Positions 26,369 through 35,187 of a DNA stretch of 64,000 nt are shown here, one piece after another. Source of the DNA: Streptomyces catenulae (lineage in GTDB: Bacteria; Actinomycetota; Actinomycetes; Streptomycetales; Streptomycetaceae); contig NZ_JODY01000025.1 in the NCBI RefSeq assembly GCF_000718015.1, forward strand, positions 1 to 64,000, read 5' to 3'. Position 1 is the stretch's first letter. The number at the start of each line of letters is the position of its first letter. The position numbers and the translations under genes are program-made. The notes under the pieces are model-generated. The model was not told where the DNA came from. It did not search any database and was given only the letters and a program-made list of their open reading frames with translations.

Positions 26369-27547
26369 ATGTTCGGTTACCGCGTACCGGCCCCGGATGA
26401 GGCCATGTTGATCTCGGGCGGTCGGCGGGGGCACGGCGACGCCCCGTTCCGCGTGGTGATCGGCCACGGCAAGTTCGTGCTGCCGGTCTTCCGCAAGACC
26501 CGGTTTTTGACGTTGGCGATGTGCGAGTCGGAGGTCGCCGAGACCTGTGTGACGAAGCAGGGCATCGCGCTGACCGTGCGCGCCGTGATCGCGTTCAAGG
26601 TCGGCAACGACACCGAGTCGATCGTCAACGCCGGGCAGCGCTTCCTGTCCGACCAGGACCAGATGTCCGTACTGACCGGCCGGATCTTCGCCGGTCATCT
26701 GCGGTCCATCATCGGCTCGATGACCGTCGAGGAGATCGTCACCGAACGGCAGAAACTCGCCACCGAGGTGCTGGAGACCTCGAAGACGGAGATGGCGAAG
26801 ATCGGTCTGATCGTCGACTCGTTGCAGATCCAGTCGATCGACGACGGCGAGACCGGCTACATCGAGGCGATGTCCGCGCCGCACAAGGCCGCCATCCAGC
26901 GGCAGGCGCAGATCGCGCAGGCCAAGGCCACCCAGGCGTCGGCCGAGGCGCAGCAGGAGGCGGCGCGGAACCAGGCCGAGTACTCCCGGCAGACCGCGGT
27001 GGTCCAGGCGCAGTACAACGCCGAGGTCGACCGGGCCCAGGCACAGGCCGCGCAGGCGGGTCCGCTGGCCGAGGCGCACGCCCAGCAGGAGGTGCTGGCC
27101 GCCCGTACGGAGCTGGCCGAGCGGGCCGCGTCGCTGCGCCAGCAGGAGCTGGTCGCGGAGGTCGTGAAGCCCGCCGAGGCGGAGGCGGAGCGGATCCGGC
27201 TGCTGGCGCTGGCCGACGCGGAGCGGATGAAGATCCAGGCGGAGGCGGCGGCGTCGTACGACCGGGTGGCGCTGGACCGGATGCTGATCGACCAGCTGCC
27301 GCAGATCGTCAAGGAGGCGTCGGCGGGTCTGTCCGGCGCCAACGTCAACGTCCTCAACGGCGCGGACGGCCTCGGCGAGATCGCCGCCGGTCTGGTCGGT
27401 CAGGGTCTGACCATCCTCGACTCGGTCCGCCGCAACCTGGGCGCGTCCGAGACCACCGGCGAGCAGTCCGGCGACGCCCGCCCCCGTACGGGTGCCTCGT
27501 CCGACTCCCGCCGCCCGGAGGACGACGGCCGGATCGGGATCGAGTAG
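26369..27547 (+). CDS. Flotillin-like SPFH protein
   Basis: A 392-residue protein. The N-terminal SPFH domain (residues 1-150: FRVVIGHGKFVLPVFRK, GIALTVRAVIAFKVGND, VTERQKLATEVLE) is followed by a long Ala/Gln/Glu-rich coiled-coil (about 170-300) with the repeat-like AQAKATQASAEAQQEAARNQ and the flotillin-type YDRVALDRMLIDQLPQIVKE. Family members organise membrane microdomains. No clear N-terminal membrane anchor is seen, so attachment may need the NfeD-like partner. The GAGGAGACGAGAG tract precedes the ATG. Confidence 0.88.
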   Translation: MFGYRVPAPDEAMLISGGRRGHGDAPFRVVIGHGKFVLPVFRKTRFLTLAMCESEVAETCVTKQGIALTVRAVIAFKVGNDTESIVNAGQRFLSDQDQMSVLTGRIFAGHLRSIIGSMTVEEIVTERQKLATEVLETSKTEMAKIGLIVDSLQIQSIDDGETGYIEAMSAPHKAAIQRQAQIAQAKATQASAEAQQEAARNQAEYSRQTAVVQAQYNAEVDRAQAQAAQAGPLAEAHAQQEVLAARTELAERAASLRQQELVAEVVKPAEAEAERIRLLALADAERMKIQAEAAASYDRVALDRMLIDQLPQIVKEASAGLSGANVNVLNGADGLGEIAAGLVGQGLTILDSVRRNLGASETTGEQSGDARPRTGASSDSRRPEDDGRIGIE

Positions 27548-27605
27548 CCGACACCCGGAAAACTCCCGGAAACCCCCGGCCCCCGGAACCTCGCTGATCT
27601 GCCCT

Positions 27606-27643
27606 GTTCGGTCCCGTACGGCTCTTCCCGTACGGGGCCGAAC
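27606..27643. terminator. Bidirectional terminator between flotillin and MarR genes
   Basis: Inverted repeat GTTCGGTCCCGTACGG / CCCGTACGGGGCCGAAC with a short loop, between the convergent flotillin (plus) and MarR (minus) genes. Confidence 0.75.
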
Positions 27644-27675
27644 CCGTAGGGGATCGACGGCGTGCGGGACGCCGT

Positions 27676-28152
27676 TCAGCCCGCTCCCGCCTCCCGCTCC
27701 CGTACGTGTTCGGTGAGCCGGTTCAGGACCTCGGCGGTGATCGCCACATCGCGGGCGTCGAAGCCGTCGAGGGCCTTGTGGAGGGTGAGTTGGCGGGCCT
27801 CCTGGAGGCGGCCGAGGACCGTGCGGCCGTGCTGGGTGATGGCGACCTGGCGGGCCCGCCGGTCGAGCGGGTCCGGGGTGCGGGCGACGAGTTCCTCCGC
27901 CGCCAACCGGCCGATCTGGCGGGTGACATGGGACGGCTCGACCATCAGGTGGTCCGCCAGATCGCCGACCCGGCTCACGCCCCCGACGCCGTCCAGCGCC
28001 ATCAGCAGCCACAGGTCCGACCGCCGGGCCGAGACCCCGGCCCGCTCGGCGAGGCGTTCGTGCGCCTGGGAGCGGGTGAGCAGGTAGGACAGCATGACCA
28101 GCGCGCGTTGCAGCGCGACGACAGGGTCCTGGTCCGGCGCGGGATCCGACAT
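27676..28152 (-). CDS. MarR-family regulator
   Basis: A 158-residue regulator with the winged helix at residues about 50-115 (VSRVGDLADHLMVEPSHVTRQ, then LVARTPDPLDRRARQVAIT), including the conserved DxRxR wing. Divergent from the P450 operon, with a partial palindrome in between; it probably represses itself and/or the P450 genes until a ligand binds. Confidence 0.9.
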   Translation of the reverse strand: MSDPAPDQDPVVALQRALVMLSYLLTRSQAHERLAERAGVSARRSDLWLLMALDGVGGVSRVGDLADHLMVEPSHVTRQIGRLAAEELVARTPDPLDRRARQVAITQHGRTVLGRLQEARQLTLHKALDGFDARDVAITAEVLNRLTEHVREREAGAG

Positions 28153-28272
28153 GCAGGAACCCTAGCGGTCCCCCGCCAACCGCCCCTTACCGCGCGGGAA
28201 TCGGCCACCGCCGATGCGGCCGGAATGCACCCTTACGCCCCTGGCGCGGGCGCGTTAGCGTGACCCCCGATA

Positions 28273-28291
28273 GTTGCTTTAGTCAGGTAAC
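28273..28291. promoter_or_regulatory. Candidate MarR operator
   Basis: GTTGCTTTAGTCAGGTAAC is an imperfect palindrome (6 of 9 arm positions match). It is the only A+T-leaning stretch in the 268 bp between the divergent MarR and P450 genes, and similar TTGCTT-x-AGTCA words occur in MarR-family sites. Confidence 0.5.
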
Positions 28292-28420
28292 AGTCGAGGC
28301 GCGGGCACCACCGCGACCGGTCGGCCGACCCCCACACCGACCGGCCGCCGCCCGCGCACCGATGGCGTCACCCGCACCGTTCACCGCGGCGCCCCGTGCC
28401 CGAACGTGGAAGGACCCGCC

Positions 28421-29644
28421 ATGACGACCGCACCCCACACCGACCCCGCAACGACCTCGGCCCCCTTCGCCGTCCCCGCCACCCGCGCGCCCGGCTGCCC
28501 CTTCGACCCGGCGCCCGCCGTCGACCGCGCCCGCCAGGAGGCGCCCGTCACCCGGGCCACCCTGTGGGATGGCTCGCCCGTCTGGCTGGTCACCCGCCAC
28601 CAGGACGTCCGCGCCGTCCTGGGAGACCCGCGGTTCAGCGCGGACGCCAACAGGCCCGGCTTCCCCTTCCTCACCGCCGGTGCCCGGGTGCTCGCCGAGG
28701 ACACCACGTTCAGCTTCATCCGCAAGGACGACCCGGAGCACGCCCGGCTGCGCCGGATGCTGACCGCCGACTTCATGATCAAGAAGGTGGAGGCGATGCG
28801 GCCGCAGGTGCAGGAGATCACCGATGACCTCCTGGACCGGATGACCGACGGCCGCACCTCCGCCGACCTCGTCACGGAGTTCGCCCTGCCGCTGCCGTCC
28901 CTGGTGATCTGCCTGCTGCTCGGCGTCCCGTACGAGGACCACGCGTTCTTCCAGGAGCGCAGCCGCGTCCTGCTCACCCTCCGCTCCACCCCCGACGAGG
29001 TCCGCACCTCGCAGAACGAACTCCTCGACTACCTCACGCGGTTGGCGGCGAAGAAGCGGAAGGAGCCGGACGACGGGATCATCAGCCGCCTGGTCGCCCG
29101 CGGGGAACTCTCCGACGAGGCCATCGCCGGGATGGGCCGCCTGCTGCTCATCGCCGGTCACGAGACCACCGCGAACATGACCGCCCTCGGCACCCTCGCC
29201 CTGCTGCGCAACCCGTCCCAGCTGGAGCTGCTGCGCACCGAACCCTCCCTGATCAAGGGGGCGGTGGAAGAGTTGCTGCGCTATCTGACGATCATCCACA
29301 ACGGCGTACCGCGCACCGCCACCGAGGACGTCACCGTCGGCGGGACCACCGTCCGGGCGGGCGAGGGCGTGCTCTGCACCCTGAACGCCGCCAACCGCGA
29401 CGAGGCCGTCTTCCCCGGCGGCGACGCCCTCGACGTGACCCGCGACGCCCGCCTCCACGTCGCGTTCGGCTTCGGCATCCACCAGTGTCTGGGCCAGCCG
29501 CTGGCCCGGATCGAGATGCAGATCGCCCTGGAGACGCTGCTGCGCCGCCTGCCGGACCTGCACCTCGCGATCCCCTTCGAGGAGGTCCCGTTCCGCCACG
29601 ACATGGGCATCTACGGCGTCCACGCCCTCCCGGTCGGCTGGTGA
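28421..29644 (+). CDS. Cytochrome P450, CYP105-like
   Basis: A 407-residue class I P450. Motifs: I-helix AGHETTAN, K-helix ExxR in EELLRYL, and the haem-binding FGFGIHQCLGQPLAR with its Cys thiolate. Its length and the APGCPFDPAP N-terminus fit Streptomyces CYP105 enzymes, which oxidise varied lipophilic compounds. A [3Fe-4S] ferredoxin follows 128 bp downstream as the likely electron donor. AAGGA precedes the ATG at 28421. Confidence 0.94.
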   Translation: MTTAPHTDPATTSAPFAVPATRAPGCPFDPAPAVDRARQEAPVTRATLWDGSPVWLVTRHQDVRAVLGDPRFSADANRPGFPFLTAGARVLAEDTTFSFIRKDDPEHARLRRMLTADFMIKKVEAMRPQVQEITDDLLDRMTDGRTSADLVTEFALPLPSLVICLLLGVPYEDHAFFQERSRVLLTLRSTPDEVRTSQNELLDYLTRLAAKKRKEPDDGIISRLVARGELSDEAIAGMGRLLLIAGHETTANMTALGTLALLRNPSQLELLRTEPSLIKGAVEELLRYLTIIHNGVPRTATEDVTVGGTTVRAGEGVLCTLNAANRDEAVFPGGDALDVTRDARLHVAFGFGIHQCLGQPLARIEMQIALETLLRRLPDLHLAIPFEEVPFRHDMGIYGVHALPVGW

Positions 29645-29772
29645 CCGGGCGCCCTCCGGCCCCGCACCCCGCCAACTCTCCGGCCGCGTACGGCACTTCG
29701 ACCCGTCGCGCCGCCGCACGACCCACCGGCACCGGGCGGCCCGCCGCCCGGCCCCACCCGAGGAGCAACGTC

Positions 29773-29982
29773 ATGCGAGTCACCGTCGACCAGGACAAGT
29801 GCTGCGGCGCCGGCAGCTGTGTGCTGTCCGCACCGGACGTCTTCGACCAGCGCGACGAGGACGGCATCGTGGTCCTCCTCGACGCCCGGCCCCGCGCCGA
29901 GCTGCACGAGGCGGTCCGCGAGGCGGCCGCGGTCTGCCCCGCGGCCGCCATCGCCCTGGAGGAGGCCACCGAACGCGTCTGA
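29773..29982 (+). CDS. [3Fe-4S] ferredoxin
   Basis: A 69-residue ferredoxin with Cys residues in DKCCGAGSCVLSAPDVFDQ and AAVCPAAAI, and Ala/Gly in place of the fourth ligand, as in ferredoxins that serve Streptomyces P450s. It follows the P450 gene and is followed by a strong hairpin. Ribosome binding site AGGAG. Confidence 0.95.
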   Translation: MRVTVDQDKCCGAGSCVLSAPDVFDQRDEDGIVVLLDARPRAELHEAVREAAAVCPAAAIALEEATERV

Positions 29983-29985
29983 CCG

Positions 29986-30021
29986 GGCGGGGCGGGCCGT
30001 CCTCCGGCGGCCCGCCCCGCC
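29986..30021 (+). terminator. Hairpin between ferredoxin and PadR genes
   Basis: Perfect 14-bp inverted repeat GGCGGGGCGGGCCG / CGGCCCGCCCCGCC with an 8-nt loop, directly after the ferredoxin stop. It may limit read-through into the PadR gene. Confidence 0.7.
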
Positions 30022-30040
30022 GCGTCCGAGAGGAGTCGCG

Positions 30041-30613
30041 ATGACCCTGCGGCACGCCGTGCTCGCCGCACTGCTGGACGGGGAGTGCAGCGGCTACGAA
30101 CTGGCCAAGGAGTTCGACACCCGCGTCGCCAACTTCTGGTACGCCCGCCCCCAGCAGCTCTACACCGAACTGTCCGGGCTGGAGCGGGACGGCCTGGTCA
30201 CCGGCCGTCAGGTGGTGCAGGAGATGCGCCCGAACAAGCGGCTGTTCACGGTCACCGAGGCGGGCATCGGCGAGCTGCACCGGTTCGCCGCCGCCACCGT
30301 CCGGCCGTCCTTCCTCCGCGACGACCTGCTGGTCAAGGTGCAGGCCGTGGACCGCTTACCGGCCGCCCCGGTGATCGCCCAGCTCACCGAGCGGGCCCGG
30401 ATCGCCGCCGGGCGCACCGAGATCTTCGACCGGGTCCTGGAACGGCTCCGCGGCGACCTCGACGAGGCGACCTTCCTGCTCCGGGGCACCCGTATCGGCC
30501 CGTATCTGACCTGTCTGCGCGGTCTCGCCTTCGAACGCGAGACCCGCGCCTGGTGCGAACGGATCGCGGCGGTGCTCCGCAGCCGGGAGACCGCGGCGCG
30601 CCCGGCGACCTGA
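30041..30613 (+). CDS. PadR-family regulator with a TTA codon
   Basis: A 190-residue regulator with the PadR winged helix at residues 1-85 (MTLRHAVLAALLDGECSGYE, FWYARPQQLYTELSGLERDG) and a helical C-terminal dimerisation domain. It lies downstream of the P450-ferredoxin pair on the same strand. Codon 106 is TTA (30356-30358), read only by the bldA tRNA in Streptomyces, so synthesis may be limited to late growth. Ribosome binding site GAGAGGAG. Confidence 0.92.
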   Translation: MTLRHAVLAALLDGECSGYELAKEFDTRVANFWYARPQQLYTELSGLERDGLVTGRQVVQEMRPNKRLFTVTEAGIGELHRFAAATVRPSFLRDDLLVKVQAVDRLPAAPVIAQLTERARIAAGRTEIFDRVLERLRGDLDEATFLLRGTRIGPYLTCLRGLAFERETRAWCERIAAVLRSRETAARPAT

Positions 30614-30823
30614 CGGCCACGTCCCGACGGCGGCACCGGCCCGCCCCGCCGCCCGGCCGGGGCGCCGCCGCCCGCGCCGGGCGCCGCCACCGTACGGCTG
30701 TCGGGCCCGGGCACTCCTTCGTGTGATGCGGCCCGGGGGCGCACATCTCCCCGTACCGCGTGGGCAGTTCCTCCCGGTACGCGCCCCGCCACGGGGTGCG
30801 TCCGTTCCCCGGAAGGAAACCCC

Positions 30824-31177
30824 ATGCGCCTCCGCCACACCGTGGCCGCCGCCCTCGGTGCCCTCGCGCTCACCGTCGCCCTGCCCGCCTCCTCGGCCCA
30901 GGCGGCGACCGGCTCGTTCACGTACCTCGTCGACGCCCAGGACGGCGCCGTGCACACGGGGACCCTGGCGGATCCGCCGAGCGGGGTCTGTATGACGCTG
31001 CCCGAGGTCGCGCAGGACTGGGTGGCGCCCGCGCACACCCCGCGCAACGACACCGACGACTTCGTGACGGTGTTCTCCGGCGCGGGCTGCGACGGCGACT
31101 CCTTCACCCTCCGCCCGGACGGCGGCCACGCCACCGACCGGCTGACGTTCCGCTCGGTGCTCCTGCACCGCCGCTAG
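30824..31177 (+). CDS. Small secreted protein, beta/gamma-crystallin-like
   Basis: A 117-residue protein with a clear signal peptide (MRLRHTVAAALGALALTVAL, cleavage near AQA-A), leaving about 88 residues with two Cys (probably a disulphide) and strand-like segments (DFVTVFSGAGCDGDSFTLRP, LTFRSVL). The pattern recalls small secreted crystallin-like proteins of Streptomyces; function unknown. GGAAGGAAAC precedes the ATG. Confidence 0.82.
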   Translation: MRLRHTVAAALGALALTVALPASSAQAATGSFTYLVDAQDGAVHTGTLADPPSGVCMTLPEVAQDWVAPAHTPRNDTDDFVTVFSGAGCDGDSFTLRPDGGHATDRLTFRSVLLHRR

Positions 31178-31187
31178 ACGCCGCCCG

Positions 31188-32090
31188 CTACGGCCGCGTC
31201 TGCACGTCGTCCCCGGTCCGCGCCCCGTCCGCCGCCCCGTCCGGGCGGGGCGGGGCCGGTTCCAGCGCCCAGGAGATGAGCAGCCGCAGCGACTGCGCGG
31301 ACGGCGAGCCGGGCTCCGCGTGGTAGGTGATCAGCTGCTGGCCGGGGTCGGCGGGCAGGCTCAGCGTCTCGTAGGCGAGGGTCAGGCGGCCGACCACCGG
31401 ATGGCGCAGCACCTTCGTGCCGAACCCCTTGTCCTGGACGTCGTGCGCGGCCCACAGCCGCCGGAAGTCGTCGCTCTTGAGGGAGAGTTCGCCGATCAGC
31501 GAGGCGAGCGCCGGATCGTCCGGGTTGCGTCCGGCGTCCCGCCGCAGATAGCCGACGACATCGGACGCCTTCGCCTCCCAGTTCTCGTACAGCACGCGGG
31601 CCGCCGGGTCCAGGAAGACCTGCCAGGCGAGGTTGCGCTCCTTGCGCGGCAGCGCGGGGAAGTCGCCGAGCAGCGCGCAGGCGGGACCGTTCCAGGCGAT
31701 GAGGTCGAGCCGCCGCCCGATGACGTAGGCGGGCACCGCGTCCATCGTGTCGAGCAGCTGCTGGAAGGCGGGGCGCACCCGCTGCGGGCGGACGGCGGGG
31801 CGGGCCCGGCGCGGCAGCGGGCGGGCGAGGTGGGCGAGGTGGTCGCGCTCCGCGCCGGTCAGCCGGAGGGTGTCGCCGATCGCGTCCAGCACCGCCGCGG
31901 AGACGTTGCCGACCCGGCCCTGCTCCAGCCGGATGTAGTAGGCGACGCTGACCCCGGCCAGCTGCGCCAGCTCCTCCCGCCGCAGCCCGGGCACCCGCCG
32001 TCTGCCGTACTCGGGCAGCCCGACGTCCCCCGGCCGCAGCCGGGCCCGCCGCGAGCGCAGGAACTCGCTCAATTCGGTGCGCTGGTCCAT
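31188..32090 (-). CDS. XRE regulator with MmyB-type ligand domain
   Basis: A 300-residue regulator: helix-turn-helix (about 30-85, [26 protein letters not shown]) and the MmyB-like domain (about 100-280, [31 protein letters not shown]). MmyB-type regulators usually control a divergent oxidoreductase, here the zinc alcohol dehydrogenase 139 bp away. CATAC-5 nt-GTATG at 32088-32102 overlaps its start codon and could be an autoregulatory site. Confidence 0.92.
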   Translation of the reverse strand: MDQRTELSEFLRSRRARLRPGDVGLPEYGRRRVPGLRREELAQLAGVSVAYYIRLEQGRVGNVSAAVLDAIGDTLRLTGAERDHLAHLARPLPRRARPAVRPQRVRPAFQQLLDTMDAVPAYVIGRRLDLIAWNGPACALLGDFPALPRKERNLAWQVFLDPAARVLYENWEAKASDVVGYLRRDAGRNPDDPALASLIGELSLKSDDFRRLWAAHDVQDKGFGTKVLRHPVVGRLTLAYETLSLPADPGQQLITYHAEPGSPSAQSLRLLISWALEPAPPRPDGAADGARTGDDVQTRP

Positions 32091-32229
32091 ACCCGAAGTA
32101 TGCGTACGAACCACCGGCTCGGGAAAAGCGTCCGCTCTGCGCTGGGTGTCCCTCCCGGTGGTAGGAACACCGGTCATACGTTGCAGGGGGCACTGGTTAC
32201 GCCCGGACCGCTCTTGCATCCTCGGGAGC

Positions 32230-33285
32230 ATGACCCACACCTCTGTCGCCGCGTACGCCGCGCCCGCACCGAAGGCACCGCTGGAGCGGACCACCATCCC
32301 GCGCCGCGAGCTGGGTGCCCACGACATCCTGATCGACATCAAGTTCGCCGGAATCTGCCACTCCGACATCCACACCGCCCGTGCCGAATGGGGTGAGGGC
32401 GGTCACTTCCCGCTCGTCCCCGGCCACGAGATCGCCGGTGTCGTCGCCGCGACCGGCTCCGCCGTCAGCCGCTACGCGGTGGGCGACCGCGTCGGCGTCG
32501 GCTGCTTCGTCGACTCCTGCCGCGAGTGCGACAACTGCCGCGCCGGTATCGAGCAGTACTGCACCGGTGACCTGGGCAACGTCGGCACGTACAACAGCGT
32601 CGGGCGGGACGGCGAGCCCACCCAGGGCGGCTACTCCACCCACCTCGTGGTGGACGAGAACTACGCCCTGCGCATCCCGGAGAGCATCCCGCTGGACGCC
32701 GCGGCGCCGCTGCTGTGCGCCGGGATCACCGTCTACTCGCCGCTGTCCCACTGGAAGGCGGGCCCCGGCAAGAAGGTCGCCGTGGTCGGTCTCGGCGGGC
32801 TCGGCCACATGGGCGTCAAGATCGCGCACGCGATGGGCGCCGAGGTGACGGTGCTCAGCCAGTCGCTGCGGAAGAAGGACGACGGGCTGCGCTTCGGCGC
32901 CGACGACTACCGCGCGACCTCGGACCCGGCCACCTTCACGGAGCTGGCCGGCACCTTCGACCTGATCATCAACACGGTCTCCGCCGACCTCGACCTCAAC
33001 GCCTATCTGTCGCTGCTGCGCACCGACGGCACCCTCGTCCAGCTGGGCGTCCCGGAGAAGCCGCTGACCGTCGCGCCGTTCGCGCTGATCGGTGGCCGCC
33101 GGTCGTTCGCCGGTTCGCTGATCGGCGGCATCCGCGAGACGCAGGAGATGCTCGACTTCTGCGGTACGCACTCCATAGCCGCCGACATCGAGGTGATCGA
33201 CGCCGACCGCATCAACGAGGCGTACGAGCGCGTCCTCGCCAGCGATGTGCGCTACCGCTTCGTGATCGACACGTCGACGATCTGA
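32230..33285 (+). CDS. Zinc-dependent NAD(P) alcohol dehydrogenase
   Basis: A 351-residue medium-chain dehydrogenase of the cinnamyl-alcohol/YahK type. Catalytic zinc ligands lie in AGICHSDIH and GHEIAG; four structural-zinc Cys in [17 protein letters not shown]; the nucleotide fold in [17 protein letters not shown]. It reduces aldehydes or oxidises alcohols; the substrate is unknown. Divergent from an MmyB-type regulator that probably controls it. The ATG at 32230 begins the conserved N-terminus ([11 protein letters not shown]). Confidence 0.94.
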   Translation: MTHTSVAAYAAPAPKAPLERTTIPRRELGAHDILIDIKFAGICHSDIHTARAEWGEGGHFPLVPGHEIAGVVAATGSAVSRYAVGDRVGVGCFVDSCRECDNCRAGIEQYCTGDLGNVGTYNSVGRDGEPTQGGYSTHLVVDENYALRIPESIPLDAAAPLLCAGITVYSPLSHWKAGPGKKVAVVGLGGLGHMGVKIAHAMGAEVTVLSQSLRKKDDGLRFGADDYRATSDPATFTELAGTFDLIINTVSADLDLNAYLSLLRTDGTLVQLGVPEKPLTVAPFALIGGRRSFAGSLIGGIRETQEMLDFCGTHSIAADIEVIDADRINEAYERVLASDVRYRFVIDTSTI

Positions 33286-33292
33286 CGCGACA

Positions 33293-33346
33293 GGGCGTAC
33301 GGGACGGCGGGCCGCACGCGGGCCGCGCCGCGGCTCCCGTACGCCC
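33293..33346 (+). terminator. Terminator after alcohol dehydrogenase
   Basis: GGGCGTACGGGA (33293-33304) pairs perfectly with TCCCGTACGCCC (33335-33346), with further G+C pairing inside, right after the stop. Confidence 0.7.
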
Positions 33347-33436
33347 GCGGACACCTCCGCCCGGGGCGGCCCCACCAGGCCGCCCCGGGCGCTCCCGTAT
33401 CCGCGGGGTTCCTGCCCACCGGACCCCACATCGAAA

Positions 33437-33451
33437 CGACAGTCATTTTCA
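33437..33451. promoter_or_regulatory. Zur-like operator before rpmF
   Basis: CGACAGTCATTTTCA, read on the complement as TGAAAATGACTGTCG, has one perfect half of the 7-1-7 Zur box (TGAAAAT) and a weaker second half. It abuts a TATAGC -10 candidate and lies 48 bp before a zinc-free L32 gene, the class of gene that Zur controls in Streptomyces. Confidence 0.6.
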
Positions 33452-33498
33452 TATAGCCTCGGGGGGTCCGTCCGCCCCACCCACCGGAGGCTCCTCCC

Positions 33499-33669
33499 AT
33501 GGCCGTCCCCAAGCGCAAGCTCTCCCGCAGCAACACCCGCCACCGCCGCGCCCGGTGGAAGGCGACCACGCCCCAGCTGGTCCCGGTGACCGTCGACGGC
33601 ACCGTCCACCAGGTCCCGCAGCGCCTCGTCCAGGCCTACCGGCGGGGACTGATCAAGCCGCAGGGGTGA
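33499..33669 (+). CDS. rpmF: 50S ribosomal protein L32, zinc-independent paralogue
   Basis: A 56-residue protein starting [18 protein letters not shown], unmistakably L32. It lacks all four zinc-ribbon Cys of the normal protein; the second half reads [20 protein letters not shown] instead. Such C-minus paralogues replace the zinc form on ribosomes under zinc limitation and are repressed by Zur. A Zur-like box stands upstream. GGAGG precedes the ATG. Confidence 0.93.
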   Translation: MAVPKRKLSRSNTRHRRARWKATTPQLVPVTVDGTVHQVPQRLVQAYRRGLIKPQG

Positions 33670-33956
33670 GCGGGGGCCCGCCCCGGCACCGGGAGCGGGC
33701 GGCGCACACCCCGGCGCCCGACGAGACGGCTCACGCCCCTGACGATGCCGACTCCGGCGTCGCGGCCCGCTCCCGGCGGCGTCCGGCTCCGGCACCACGG
33801 CCCGCCCCGACGGCGCCCGCTCCCGCAGCACCACGGCCCGCCCGCCGCCCGCCTCCAGAAAAAACTTTCTCCACACCGGCAACCCCCACCCCCGCCGCAC
33901 GTCGTGAGGGGTGAGGGCGCCACCGGGCGCCGCCCGTCGACCGTGGAGCAGTACCC

Positions 33957-34475
33957 GTGACCTTCTTCCGCACCGCCCGCACGCAGTCCGCCGCCCCCGC
34001 CGCCCGCGGCCGGATACGCGGCGCCGCCACCGCCGGGCTGCTCGCCGCCTGCGCGCTCACCGCCCTCGCCACGGCCGGTCCCGCGGTCGCCGACGACTCC
34101 GCCCCGACCGCCACCCGCCCCTCGCCCAGCGCCACCGAGCCGCCCACCGAGCGCCCGACCGCCGTGCCCTCCACCCCGGGGCGCGACGCGACGCAGCCGC
34201 CCTCGACCCGGCCGTCCGCCGAGCCCACCCTGCCCCCCGGCGAGGGCTCGTCCACCGCACCGCGCCCCGAGCCCAGCGTGAGCCGCCCCGGTGACGCGGG
34301 CCGCGACGCCTCCTCGACCCCCGCGCCCGCCACGGGCCGGGACGCCTCCGGCAAGGACGAACTGGCCCACACCGGCTCCTCCGAGACCACCACCCTGATC
34401 CTGGGCGCGGGCGCCGCCGCCCTGCTCGCCGCCGGCGGTGGCACCCTGTACGCGGTCCGCCGCAACCGGGCCTGA
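33957..34475 (+). CDS. LAxTG cell-wall-anchored surface protein
   Basis: A 172-residue protein: a signal peptide (residues 1-45, ending near VADDS), a Pro/Thr/Ser-rich extracellular stretch, then the sortase signal LAHTG (about residue 137), a hydrophobic segment (LILGAGAAALLAAGGGTLYA) and a basic tail (VRRNRA). Streptomyces class E sortases cleave LAxTG. It is short and probably acts as a wall spacer or small surface protein. GTG start; GTGGAG upstream. Confidence 0.88.
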   Translation: MTFFRTARTQSAAPAARGRIRGAATAGLLAACALTALATAGPAVADDSAPTATRPSPSATEPPTERPTAVPSTPGRDATQPPSTRPSAEPTLPPGEGSSTAPRPEPSVSRPGDAGRDASSTPAPATGRDASGKDELAHTGSSETTTLILGAGAAALLAAGGGTLYAVRRNRA

Positions 34476-34500
34476 CACCTCCCCCCGGTACCAGGAACCG

Positions 34501-35187
34501 ATGGAAACCCTCGTACTCCCGCTCGCCCCGGCCGGGTTCGCCCTGCCGGGGCCGCGGCGTGTCCGGTGGCGGTGGCTGCACCGCGTCGTCGACGCGGCGA
34601 CCCGCACCGCGACCCGCACCGCCCGGTCCGCGCACACCGCCGAGCCCGCCGCCGTCCCGGGCCACGCCACCCCGTCCGCGTTCGGCACGGGCATGCCGGA
34701 GCGGCCGTCGATCGGTGAGCTGTACCACGCGCACCGGCTGGCGATGGTGCGCCTCGCGGTGCTGCTGGTCGACGACCGGGCGACCGCCGAGGACGTCGTC
34801 CAGGACGCGTTCACCGCGCTCTGCCGCCGCCACGGCGAACGCCTCGACGAGGTCGACAACGCCCTCGCCTATCTGCGCACCGCCGTCGTCAACGCCGCCC
34901 GCTCGGTCCTGCGCCGCCGCCGCAGCGCCCGCAACTACACCCCGCCGCACGAGGCCGACGCCCCCTCCGCCGAGGAACGGATCGTCCTCGACGAGGAGCA
35001 CCGCGAGGTCCTGGCCGCCCTCGGCAGACTCACCGCCCGCCGCCGCGAGGTCCTCGTCCTGCGGTACTGGGGCGACCTGTCCGAGGCGGAGATCGCCCGC
35101 ACCCTCGGCATCAGCCGGGGCGCGGTGAAATCCCTCGCCAGCCGCGCCCTGAAGGCGCTGGAGAAAATCCTGGAGGAGCGGTCATGA
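34501..35187 (+). CDS. SigE-family/ECF sigma factor
   Basis: A 228-residue sigma factor with an unusual N-terminal extension of about 70 residues. Region 2: IGELYHAHRLAMVRLAVLLV, DRATAEDVVQDAFTAL. Region 4: LTARRREVLVLRYWGDLSEA, EIARTLGISRGAVKSLASRA. Its stop overlaps the next gene by 4 nt; that gene has a single membrane span and may be an anti-sigma factor. AGGAA precedes the ATG. Target promoters are unknown. Confidence 0.9.
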   Translation: METLVLPLAPAGFALPGPRRVRWRWLHRVVDAATRTATRTARSAHTAEPAAVPGHATPSAFGTGMPERPSIGELYHAHRLAMVRLAVLLVDDRATAEDVVQDAFTALCRRHGERLDEVDNALAYLRTAVVNAARSVLRRRRSARNYTPPHEADAPSAEERIVLDEEHREVLAALGRLTARRREVLVLRYWGDLSEAEIARTLGISRGAVKSLASRALKALEKILEERS

